NCBI GenBank assembly: GCA_024138015.1
Contig: JAMXBB010000012.1
Span: forward strand, 21,731,882 to 21,795,881
Source of the DNA: Lumnitzera littorea
Lineage: Eukaryota; Streptophyta; Magnoliopsida; Myrtales; Combretaceae
Reading direction: 5' to 3'
Length of the DNA: 64,000 nucleotides
Part shown: positions 35,277 through 46,980 of the stretch, in pieces
Layout: each line of letters opens with the position of its first letter
How positions within the stretch are numbered: position 1 is the stretch's first letter
Notes under the pieces: model-generated
Seen by the model: only the letters and a program-made list of their open reading frames with translations
Told to the model about the DNA's origin: nothing
Database searches by the model: none
Made by a program: the position numbers and the translations under genes

Positions 35277-37010
35277 TTGATAAGCATATGGCATCTCAAC
35301 AAACATCTAAAGGATTATGTAGTGTTTGAAGTCTACATATTTTAACAGTTCTAGTCCCAGACTTCATCTTCATTGCTTTTGGAGACTCCAGAAGGGATGC
35401 TGCAGGGAAAAGATGGAAGTCAGAAAATGGAAGGGTAAGTAGTGTTTCTAGTTTCTGTTCGTTTGCATCTGCAATATAGGACTATGAGCAACACATTTGG
35501 TTACGGAATTAGGTATAGTGAATTCAGATATCATGCTTCAAGTATTCATATTGTAATCTAGAAACGCAGATGTACTTGCCAATTAAGATGAATCGTATGT
35601 CATAATATTTACCCCTTTCCAAATCATATGCTCTGGTACGTTTATAGATTTTACAGTTCATGAATACAATACAATAACGAAAGACATTGAATTATAATAG
35701 TCATTTATATTGATTGAATTGTTTGATGTGCTTACATGCTTTTATGCACTTAAAGCTTGAGATTTTTCTACGAGGAAAACATTTTCCCTCTAAAATCTTA
35801 AATTATGATCAAATGAAAAAAGATCTGGACTGAGGAGCAGATCGGTAGCACACCCATTCCATGATAGGTCTAGTTTAGAGACATATTTGGTAGGATATAT
35901 CATCAGTTGTGGGTATATATCATTTAATGTGCTAGATTGTTTGTCCAAATTGGATTCAACATTCTCCAGAAAATCAATGCTAACTGCTACGCAATTGGGA
36001 TGTGGTCAGGGCTCCGAATCAGTAGATTTTAATACTTTGAATACCTAAGACGAAATGGTAGTACCTTCTCAGAGGTTTATTAAGATTCGATGATACAGAC
36101 GCTTAATCTCGAATGAGTGATATAGGTTAACTTATTTGAGAATATATAAACATAAACCCAGATATAGCTAGAAAACACAAGAAGAAGATCACTAATTCAT
36201 TACATTCAACGGTTAAGCTACTGCAAACGCCATCATTCATTCCTTGGACCATTAGACAATTTCGAAGGAATAGTAGTGTACACGTCCTCGGAAGTGTCCA
36301 ACGCACATCCTCTTCTAGTTTGTCGATATTTCCATGGGACACACCGTGTAGCCTGTTGCATACATACGGAGGACATGTTAACCACCAATTCGACATGGAA
36401 AAACTAGTGAGACTGGATCTGTATTCTGTCCTTTCACAGAAGACATCCTAAATTAATGTGAAAAGATGATTGGTGTGTATTTTCTTCGCCTTTCCCAAAA
36501 CCATTGTGTGTCTTCTCTGTAAGATATTCATTTTTCAAGCGCACTTAAATACACTTCGCTTTTAAATTTGTTAATCATGAGCAAGTAAAAGTTGCATATA
36601 GCATTTAAAACGAAATATAAGATGATAATGGAAACTTTCTCTTTGGAGTTAACTTGTAAAATCAAATCTTTCATGGTATTTTTACTCGAGGAAATTTAAC
36701 GGATGGTGGTCTTGGTCTTGGTGGCTTAATAGAGAATAACAGGAAGTGTTAATTTTAACTTGAATCGTGAGCTTCTGCTTGTCTATATATATATATATAT
36801 CGTTGATAAGTTCACATGTAAAAACTCCATGTCGATGCTAAAATTACGCGATAACTATTAAAGGATATCAGGGACAATTGTTGGAGGTTTAAAATAAATT
36901 TTTGACTTGTTTTTGAAAGGTACGAATCTATATAAATATGAAAAGTTTTTCTTTTACTTATTTTCTTAATAAATAACTCTAAGACATTTATTAACAATCT
37001 TCTTAGGGTA

Positions 37011-39599
37011 AAATCCATAGTGCAATACTAACCATTAAACTTTATATATATTTTGACCAATAAGACAAATGAAGTTGAAGTATGAAATAGATGCTTCTAA
37101 ACTTCATGTAGTTAAAAATGAGTAAAATTCAAGTATGTTTATCTTTTTTTTTTTTTTTATTTGGACTATTTTATGTTAATTTTTATTTTGTTATTTTTTA
37201 GTTTTATGATTGGGAATCAATTGAAAGTCATTCAGATCAGAGAACCCAAATTTGATCAACTAAATATTCAAATAGGTCGATTGAATGGCATTGAGACCAA
37301 ACCTAGTCAATTGAGTCTCTAACATGGTCGACCAAGTGGAGCAATAAGAGACTCAGCCGATCAACTCTTAAACATAATCAACCAGACTTGTAAAACTGAC
37401 CTGCCAGTCTACGGAATCCTTCACTTCCTTCCTTCGTTTTCTTATTTCCTTGGTTGATTAGGGTACATTTAGTCTATAAATAACTAAGCTTTGTAATGAA
37501 TTGTTAAATAACATTGACATTAAGATATTGAAAACAAATGATTTTTTCTCTAAAGTTGGTGTAATGCCTTCTTTTTGATAATAGGGTACCATCTTTACCT
37601 GTTGGTCTGATTCCATGAAGAACCGTTGTTGGTGTAAGGCCGTTAATTTATTTCTATCTCAAAATCTTTATCAGTTCTCTAATTCAATGTTATCAATTAT
37701 TGGAATGTCTAAGAAACATATAGAATTCTACTGGTTCACTACAAGTTGTTAGCACAACTGAGGATATAATGGTACAACCTTTGATTTAATATTTCCAAGA
37801 TATTGATGCATAAGAAAAGAAGCAGGATTGAATTATCATGGTTGCTAGGTTTCTTTCCATGTTCTTGTAATTTGTAGTGATTTCTTAATAATTTATAAGG
37901 AGTTTCGCATATTTTAACCAAATCTTTTGCATGAACTCGTCACACATTTGTATGGTGTAGGGAGGCTTACTTATTTCTTGCTTAATTGGTTTTTTCTTTG
38001 ATTTTGGCAATTTTACGTATTCTCCTTACACCTATATATCAGATTGCTTTCACTCTTTATATTGTCTTGCATCATGAATATAGCATGCAATGGACAAATT
38101 GGTGCAACTACAATAAAAGAAATCCAAATCACACTTCTTTGGACAAATTAATTGATGATATATAAGGTGGGATCATAAAACCCTTAAGGAATAGTAAAAA
38201 GTCCCTCTAATAATAATTTTCCCCAACAATAAATTAGTGCCATATGACAATTATGATGACCCAACAACAGAAAAACTAGCTAACACCAGTTGAATTCTCA
38301 ATTTGCTTAAATATCAATCGCGAAATCTTAAATAGTATGTTTACAATCCTTCATAGGATATAAAGTTTATGACAAGTTATTTGATACTAATTATGAGAAA
38401 CTAAGTTAACCGAAAAAAAAGTTGTTGAGATACTAACGAACTACTTTTAAGATTTGGGCCAATTACCTTACCTAAAATCATTGTACTCAAATTATGTATA
38501 GACCAATTGAATCAACCAAATTAATATGGAATTTAACTTAAGATCGCCCTAATAATAGACTGGAAATCTTAGAAACAAATGTTTGGTGCTACATCTCAAG
38601 TTCGACCCGCTTGAAACCCTTTACCTATGACCCCGATCAATATTTGGATAAAAATCTAGTTTGGTAATAATCGTTGTACGTTTGCATTAATTATATACCT
38701 GTGGAGACATCCTTCTATGATTTTAGTTGATGAGGTAATATGTGATAAGAGGCTACTTCTTTTGAAGATTACTGAGATAGTATTGCAAATACTAATTAAA
38801 CTATAATTAAAAGCCCAATTCATTATACGAACTTTTAACTTGTCAAATTCAATATTTAATTGAAACTTTTCGTGTCCTCGTAACTACTTGTTGCATATAC
38901 GTGTAATGAGTGTCTTATTTCGATTAGTGATTAGACTAAATAAGTACTAATGATGATGTAAAAAGTTTTAGTTAAGTACCAAATTTATGAAATTGAAATT
39001 GGTGATTAGTACATATCCTTTAGCTCCCTAACATTAAACATCGACCCATAGAGACTAGCTCAAGCATTTTCTGTTTACTTCAGCCAATAATTGTGCCATC
39101 CCTTCCATTGATTGGCTATGTGCTCTACTCCAATCTTGAGCCAACATTTTTTTTTTTTTTACCCATTAAGCCAACATGTTGATAGTTGATTTGTTTGGAA
39201 GCTTGAATTTACGAAGTATGCTTGTGTACTATTAGAAGTATATTCCAACTTGCTTTGACTTGTTTCACATTCTATAAGCCAACACTTTGAATGTTACTCG
39301 CTAACTACTTAAATCCTATTCATGCTATTTGCTCTAACCCAGCATGATCTAGTTAGCTTCCTTTTCTCTTAGTTTTGTACACATAATATTATTTACCATT
39401 TTACCCCCATACACCTTACTTTAAGGTTTAAGGCCTCATAAATATTTGCATCTTTACCACTATAGTTTTAGGTTCATATAAATAACTTGTTATATTTAGC
39501 AGTAGCCATTAGTCATCATATTATTAGTTATTCCCTATTAGTTTATATTGAGAAACTTGTCAGTTTTCTCAATTATTGAGTGGATCTTTTTTCCTCTTT
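37011..39599. other. Non-genic stretch with possible old LTR
   Basis: The segment around 37210-37760 has a TATAAATA at 37475-37482 and a composition unlike its surroundings, which could be an old copia-type LTR. I found no paired ends, so this is weak. No gene is recognised in the rest. Confidence 0.3.
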
Positions 39600-39795
39600 A
39601 ATCACTTTTTTGTGATATGCACATGGTTAGGTGAAGTCGTGCACAAATTGTATAAGGGATTTGATACTAATTTATAAGGTTGTGATGATGGATACTTTAT
39701 TAATATAAGTTTAAAATTTTTAGACCAAGTAGTTGAAAAAAACTCATTACTATTTATTAGTTTGATTATTTACTACTTTTGATTTAGGAGTTATA
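39600..39795 (+). repeat. 5' LTR of TRIM
   Basis: Shares the order GGGATTTGATACTAATTTATAA, CCAAGTAGTTGAAAAAAAC and TACTTTTGAT with the second repeat. The outer start is placed by alignment and is uncertain by a few bases. Confidence 0.75.
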
Positions 39796-39797
39796 AA

Positions 39798-39810
39798 TGG
39801 TATCTGAGCC
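39798..39810 (+). promoter_or_regulatory. tRNA-Met primer-binding site of TRIM
   Basis: TGGTATCTGAGCC, adjacent to the first LTR. Confidence 0.8.
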
Positions 39811-40028
39811 AATCTCCTATTAGTAGGTGAATGATTCAAGTTTAGCCCTAGTTTAGAGAAGATGTTTGGGGGGAGGGAAGGAAGTGTCATCAAGGTGGTG
39901 ACTCTTAGCATGTTTTTAGTATAACCAATAGCTAAAGGGTGGTTCGAAAAAGGGAGAAGAATTGGATCTAATTGTAATGTTTCACGATAAGGATGTCATG
40001 TGTTTAAGGGTGGGGTGGGAAGGTTTAA

Positions 40029-40223
40029 TGTTGGTAAATTGTGATACCTTATAGTTAAATAAAGTTCTACATAAATTATGTGAGGGATTTAGTACTAGTT
40101 TATAAAGCCATGATAGTAAATATCTTGTCAACACAAATTTGAAACTTTTGAGCCAAGTAGTTAAAAAAACCTATTAGTATATGTTCATTTAATTATTCTC
40201 TACTTTTGATCAAGGGTGTTGCA
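40029..40223 (+). repeat. 3' LTR of TRIM
   Basis: 195 bp with TG...CA ends, directly after the purine tract. Confidence 0.8.
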
Positions 40224-41628
40224 ATTCTTATTAATTTTCTTTGATTGTAGTGAACCTTTCCCTAGAAAATAGCGTGTAGCATTTATTTTATATAAAAAAT
40301 CATGTATTAATATAGTGTTTGTGAGTTATATCGATCTCTATTTCAATCACAACCCAACTTGTGTTTATAGTTGATGAGTCACATCTAACTACATTCGCAG
40401 TCACACCCTTTTACTTTTTATTGTTTTAAGCACTTAAAAAGACGGAAACCTAAAACATTACTTTGTTGTTCCTCTTTGTGTGTGCCAAGCATGCTTTAAG
40501 TTGAATCCTTTGACTTGAGACATATTACTAACCTAGGCTGCCACCAGTTGGTAGGTTAGGTAGGCCAATTGACCATCCGCCTAAAGAGAAGAGCGAGACA
40601 AAATAGCTAAGATTAATTAAGGTATGAGACTTTGAAGAGTGAGAAAATAGGAGAAGAGAGTGAAGGATGAGAGTTAAGAGCTTGAGATTAATTGAGAGAG
40701 AATGAGAGATGATAACTAATATAGAGAGATAAAGGGAGAGTTGAGAGATAATAGACAATGATGAGATGAGAGTAAGATGGAGAGAAAGACGAGAAATAGG
40801 AGTGAAAGTAAGAGGGAGAAAGGAGCTGTACTGCTACTATTTAGGATGATAATATTATAATTACCTCCTGAACTTTGCATTTTTTTTTTAAATTTTACAC
40901 ATGTAGTTTGAAGTTGCTAAATCATGATAAATCAAACTTTTGTTTGCCAAATTTACTATTTTATCTTTAACTGCTACTTTTTACTTGATAAGTGTTTAGT
41001 ACATCATTTTATAACGGTAGTAAATTTGACATATAGAAGTTTATTTGGGAATAATGATATTTAGTAAATTCAAATTTTAGGTATATAACTCGGCAAGTGA
41101 AAGTTCAATTGGATATGGAATTTAGCAATTTCAAACTTAAGTGAAAAAATTGAAAAATTATGCAAAGTTTTAATAGCGCTAATGAAATTATCCCTTTTTT
41201 TTTTAGTTAGCTGTATTAACTTATGAGTTAGATGAACTGCATAGGCGACTAGAAATGATCTATCTATGTAGATCCACTAAGGTCCAATAGTTAGCTCTTT
41301 TTGTAAAAGTAGGTTATCTAAAAAAATGATTGTAGATTAAATAATTTTATAAAATAAATTAAATAATTATCTATATTAAAGACCCAAGTACACTTAGGTG
41401 TTTTATATAACTTCTAGCAAACACGTAATATTTTTGGAAAATAAATTCAGGAAGTAATACAACTTCTTTACTCTATGATGCCACTACCCCAATTTATACT
41501 TACCACTTCTTTGTTGCCATAACTTCTAAAAACATATATTCTAGTATTCCAATAAGATTATAATTATAATGGCTTTCTATATTTTACGATACTTTTTAAA
41601 TTCAAAACCACTTATTAATCATCGATCC
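40224..41628. other. Non-genic stretch with GA-rich tract
   Basis: A purine-rich tract of GAGAGA/GAGATGA words spans about 40625-40825. No gene is recognised. Confidence 0.5.
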
Positions 41629-43151
41629 TGTAATATCCCATAAATCAGCAATCTAGATATGAACATTTGAGTGTTAGGACTATTAGGACAAAGTCCTGTT
41701 TTTGTATGATTAGAGTCAATAGTTGATCTAGGGTATTTGAAAAAGTAAACCGATTAGGTTAGAAACTTATGAGAAATATGATAACCCTAATAAAAGAATT
41801 TTCGTACGTTTAGAAATCCATAATATAATAAGAATATCACAAATATAATAAAAAAGTAAGAATTTACTCTATATGAGACCTTAAAGTCGAATTTAGGGTA
41901 ATCGTATTTAAATTAAGAGCTTTTGGAAAAAGTTATTTAATTGAGCCAAAACTTTATAACTAAGATAAAAAAGTTAGTTGAAGTGACCTGGTAAATTAGA
42001 TTTTGAAAATAATTATCTAAAATCTCAATTTTGCTCTTAGAAGTATGATTACTTAATATAGCTTACTCGAAACTCCTAAAATTAAGCTCAAAATGCAATG
42101 AAAATTTAAAAATAAGTTAATCAAGCTATAAAATGAGATAATATAACATAATTTACTATAAGAGTATACACTTATTTTTATGAGCATATCTAATATAAAT
42201 AATAATTATACCCGTACATTAACTCGAAAGTCTAAAAATATATATAATACGTAATGCTACATGACTCTGACTGGCTAGCTTTCGAATAATATATATTTTT
42301 TTATAGAAAAATATATTTATAAGTTAGGTCAATAGGTGTAAAATAATTTATACTAATATTACTAGTAACCATAAGAACACGAATCTTGATAATAGAATAA
42401 TAAGTATAATAATATTACTAATAACATGAGATAATATGTAAAAATAATTGAATTAGTATGAATTTAATTGTTTAAATATCTCTTCTTCATTAGATTAATT
42501 GGAAGTATTTGTAGGTGTAGGAATGTCTGAATTACATTTAGACATAGATATATAATCATATAAATTAATAAGAAATTAATTGAAAAATTTAATGATTAAG
42601 AGATACTCAATAAATTATGATTTATGATAACGTTCGTGGAATTAAGTAGAATTCTCATGACTAGGAGAAAATATAAACGAAGTAACCGTATAGCTTGAAT
42701 ATTTCACTTTAAGCTCATTTATATGAAAATTTCTTAAAAATATTAGGTTTATTGGATCTAATTACTATAATGTATAGTTTTGTAATTTTAGATATAACTT
42801 GGGATGAATCTTTTAAAATCAACTACGTGATCTTAATAATTAATATTGGTAAGTAAAATGTCGTATAAGATATATATAAATAAATCTCAAATAATTAATA
42901 TAACTTAACAATATATTATATGTTATTACTATTTTTACTAATAATTACGTTAAGACTCTTCCAAAATAATGATACTTGAGAAAAGAAAATTTCAATTATG
43001 AATTATTCTTTAGTAATAATGTTGGTGATGAAAAGAATGAATATTCTTTAAATATTCTACGAATTTGGATAGGTATTGAATAAAATATACTAAATTTATT
43101 AAAATATTTAAAAAATATAAATATATATATATATTATATATCTTAATTGCC

Positions 43152-43159
43152 TTATAAAG
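43152..43159 (+). promoter_or_regulatory. TATA box of family B LTR
   Basis: CCTTATAAAGGCGG, followed by a GC-containing leader and then the purine tract at 43215. It is analogous in position to the TATA boxes of the family A LTRs. Confidence 0.45.
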
Positions 43160-43214
43160 GCGGTGAGATTTTAGAGTGTATATATGTGGCTTCACGCCAC
43201 TTCCATTAGAATTT

Positions 43215-43372
43215 GAGTGGGACGAGAGGAAAGAAATAAAGGGAAGGAGAGAGAGAGAAATGGAGAGGAAAAAATAAAACAAAAAACAAAAAAAAAAGAA
43301 ATAAAAAATGAAAAAAAGAAAAAAAAAAAGAAAAGAGAAGAAAAAAAGGAAAAGAAGAAGAAAAAAGGACTT
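43215..43372 (+). repeat. Long polypurine (A/G) tract
   Basis: About 160 bp almost entirely A and G downstream of the TATA box. The Lys-rich frame at 43308-43538 is only a translation of this tract and is not a gene. Confidence 0.85.
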
Positions 43373-45434
43373 AATACATTCGGGTAATCTTGTTTTTATA
43401 ATTATAAGTATTATTTTTTTAATTAATATTTTAATAGTTATAGAAAAGAGAAGTCCATTATTTTATTATTTTTCTAATTTGAGTATTTTATTTGTACTAT
43501 TTTGTTTTTTTTTTCGAATTATAATTTTAGGATATTAATAGTTGTAAGATTAGTATATTATTAATACTGATTTGTAAAATAATCAGATCCCTAATAATAA
43601 CCATTTACTAAAACTATTAAAATTGAATTTTATATTTCTATAAATTTAACATCATTACTTCCTTAAAATTTGAATATATATAATTTATTATATTTTGTTG
43701 CAAAATTGAGTGAAAAAATATTTTTTATTACATAATACGATATCAATATGATATTGGTTGTTATACAGCTTTATCTGTATATTAGAATTAAAAATACCTT
43801 TTAAAGATAATCTTTTAAACAAAACACGTAACGCGTATAGTCGAGTTTATGTAAACTCCATGATACTGACCTTACTAAAACTAAATCACTTTAGGTAATA
43901 AAATCAATATTTTTTGTAATATTACGGAAAATATCGTCCTATGACGATCTTTCCGTAATTAAAGCATAATATAAACAATAATAAATACGTTTCGATATAA
44001 TCAAAATAATATAGTATAAAAAGTAATAAACTGTGTATATTAGATATTATTAAGTAAATTACTATAATTTATATGATAAAATAAAATACTTAAAATATAT
44101 GTGTATATATATAATTTTGATTTATATAAATATATAGATCAGAACTTTACTGAATAACTGTATAAATAATATCTTAACTAAATACTAGATAAAACCCTAA
44201 TGTTTTCGTAAATCTTACGAAAATTGAATATGAGCTTTAGTATATATATAGGATTTCCGAGTGAGTAAAACCCTAATGTTCCAGATTTATTAGAGTGAGC
44301 TTTAATACAAGTAAGTCGAATCAATGCTTCATAGTATTTTAGGATATTATTTCAGAATATTTGCAGACTTTAGTATGTATTGACTTGTGATTGTAGTTAG
44401 CTGTTTGTGTGTGTGCAGCGTTTGTAGATGGGTTTTGATTTGTTGTGATAGAAGCTGAGCTTCATGATATGGTTGTTTTGTGATTATTATACTTGAATTG
44501 TTTAAGCTTGGTTGATCATTATGAAAAAATGAACTAATTTAAACTTGATTTAACATCTAACTTAATATGCATTGTAACCCACTAGGGGTAATGACTATGA
44601 TTCTCAAGCCAAATACGAACTCCCTTTGATAAGAATAGTTGAAATGGTTCTTTCCCCACCCTTAGCTGAACTAAGTGATACGAGAGGACGTTGCAGTAAG
44701 GTTGGAAGCCATGGTTCGAAGGTGGTCACGGGAAGAGGGTGTTCTTCATTGTACAAGCCCTGGTTTGGTTTTGATTCATGAGTATGTGACGTTAATTTCT
44801 TTAATCTGGATTAGAGTGAGCGTAATTTCTCTTATCTCACAATGGGCCGGATAACGTCGTGCGATGGCATTTGCTTATATATGCATTACATCTAACTAAT
44901 TTGATTGAAAACCCTACTGGTGATGTATTGAATGTATATTTTTGTCTTCACATCATTTACTGATCAAGTTATCGCTTATTTCTTTATAATTCATTTTGCA
45001 GGTTCCGAATGGATTATAAGTACTTATTTGAAACCAAAGCTCTAGCAAACTAGGACAGGGAATGATGTGTAAATAAGAAATGGTTGATTGTTGTCCTTAA
45101 CATTAGTTTCCTTAACTTTTAAAGAAAACTATACAAGACTCCTTAAGGGGTTTGGTAGTTTTCAATGTTATGGTCTGTATATGAAATGATAGGTACTTAT
45201 GGAATTTACTGCAACTCTTTTATAAGGTCAAATTACAAGTTTATTATTACAAATTATTTCAAAAAATTACTTCACAAGTTTATATCAAATAGGTATCGAA
45301 TTAGACGCTTTAAATAAGTAGAGTCAAGCATGCCTAGTGTGAACTAGGTCTAAGATGACAATTGTAAGGACAATTTCTATTTTTGGATGGTTCACACGAC
45401 GAGACTGTTACCACTTCACCTTTTGTGAGGTAAG

Positions 45435-46980
45435 ATAGGTCTTATCTATATTATTAAGCTTAAACATTGCATTTATTCCGTGATATATAGCATATAGTTA
45501 AATATGGTCAAATTAATAAAAAGTTATGGCAATTACTTTACCTATGATACAAACAATATGAAAGAATTACTTTCATATCATTTCTATAATCATTTTATAT
45601 TTAATATTAAGCTTCCTTTTTGCTCATTTTTTTTTTCATCTTATTAATGTCTATTTGAATCTTATGTTTAGTAAGAATATGACATTAAAAAGATGGAAAT
45701 ATAATTCCACGTATACATTTCTTCTAAAATTAAATACTTAAGAAATCTCAATAAAATTGAATTTATTTACCATTTACTTTATTTATATTTATAAATATAC
45801 CAATTAAAATAATCATCTTCAATACGTAAAGTATATATATATTTTTCAAACCTTTTCTCTTAAAAGTATTGAATTTTCATTCTCATTCTCCAATTCTAAC
45901 ATTCCGATTATCATATTCACCATAATTATAAAATAGAAACAGATAAAATATAGATAAGATAGTTTTTTAAATACTATTTTTCAAATAAATACAAATCAGA
46001 TATAGAATACATACAAATAAGATAGAAATAAGATTTAGATAAAAAAAAAAAAAAGACAATCCAAACAGGATCTAAATAGTTCGAATATTTTTTATTTAGC
46101 ACATACCATGCATCCCTCTAGTTATTTATAGTATTAAAAGGCAAGGTGTCATATTAGTGTCTTTATTTAGTTTTATTTTTAAATCTTTTATTTTACTATA
46201 AAGACTCTCTAAAATAAATATATAATAAGCAATGATAGAATAATTGAAAATTTTTGGCCAAATTTTTAAGCCAACTGATTTGGTAATATTTGTATGTATC
46301 ACTTTCTAATGATCCATTAATCATTTTCCATGTATAATATATGCAAGAGTATGTCTTCGTAAAGTGAAAGCTAAGTGGTATAGTAAGGATATAAGGGAGA
46401 TCAATATTTTTCAAATATATAACATGGATTCTAGCAATGTAAGGGGAATAGAAAAAAATATTGCAAATAAAAAAAAAATCCCTAAAATATTGTGTCTAGG
46501 AAAATAATTCCAAATTTACGATACTTACAATCGCCTCTTTTATTAGAAACCACTCCCCCCCTCTTAACCCCTAACCAACACAACTAAATCACTCCAATTT
46601 ACAACAACATATCCAAACAAACCAACTGCATCAAAATCTCTAAACACCTCATCTATAACGAAGTGTCTAAGTAACCAAACTTTACAATCGCAATCGACCC
46701 CTTACAATGCGGTCTAAACAGGTTGCATTATCATTCAAACTTAATAGTACCTTAATAGGAAATATCATTTTAATTATATATTTCATAATTATGAACATTA
46801 ATAACAGTTGCAACAAAGTATATAGTTAATGAAAAGTTAGAAAATGACACTTAAGTAATAGGAAAGTCACTACTTCTTTTAAGTATGTGCAAAGTGTTCA
46901 CAAAGTACACATTAATTACAATAACAAAAAATGTCAAATAGCTAAAATTAGTGATAAGTTAATGTTGCCATCATGTATAT
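45435..46980. other. AT-rich non-genic stretch
   Basis: A poly-A run is at 46041-46054. No gene is recognised. Confidence 0.5.

Larger units (their letters stand above)
33600..37010 (+). repeat. U6-bearing segmental duplication, copy 3
   Basis: Same block order as copies 1 and 2, with part of the middle replaced by NPF transporter sequence (about 34660-35276). The exon-like block ends at about 35434 with GGGTAAGTAGTG. Compared with copies 1 and 2, it lacks several hundred bp just after U6 (about 33960-34000). Confidence 0.75.
39600..40223 (+). mobile_element. TRIM element, 624 bp
   Basis: Two direct repeats of about 195 bp (39600-39795 and 40029-40223) flank an internal region of about 233 bp. 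TGGTATCTGAGCC at 39798-39810 begins two bases after the first repeat and matches the initiator-Met tRNA primer site with one mismatch. A purine tract AAGGGTGGGGTGGGAAGG (about 40006-40023) lies just before the second repeat, which starts TGTTGG and ends GTTGCA. These are the hallmarks of a terminal-repeat retrotransposon in miniature. It has no coding sequence. The first repeat is more decayed at its outer end, and an exact target duplication is not seen. Confidence 0.82.
41629..45434 (+). mobile_element. Solo LTR, ~3.8 kb, family B
   Basis: The left end is TGTAATATCCC. The right end (GACTGTTACCACTTCACC...GAGGTAAGA) aligns with the U5 end of the 53783-57314 copy but has decayed, so the exact last base is uncertain. 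The block 44580-44890 (CCACTAGGGG ... GTCGTGCGATGGCATTTGC) is shared with the family A LTRs. A TATA-like CTTATAAAGG is at 43151-43160. No gag or pol is present. The flanks do not give a clear target duplication. Confidence 0.72.

Noticed and set aside
36127..36396. 89-codon minus-strand frame, partly similar to 18800-18988
   Set aside because: The similarity is explained by the duplicated DNA. The frame has stops in copies 1 and 2 and no recognised motif.
43308..43538. Lys/Arg-rich 76-codon frame
   Set aside because: It is the translation of a polypurine tract inside an LTR.
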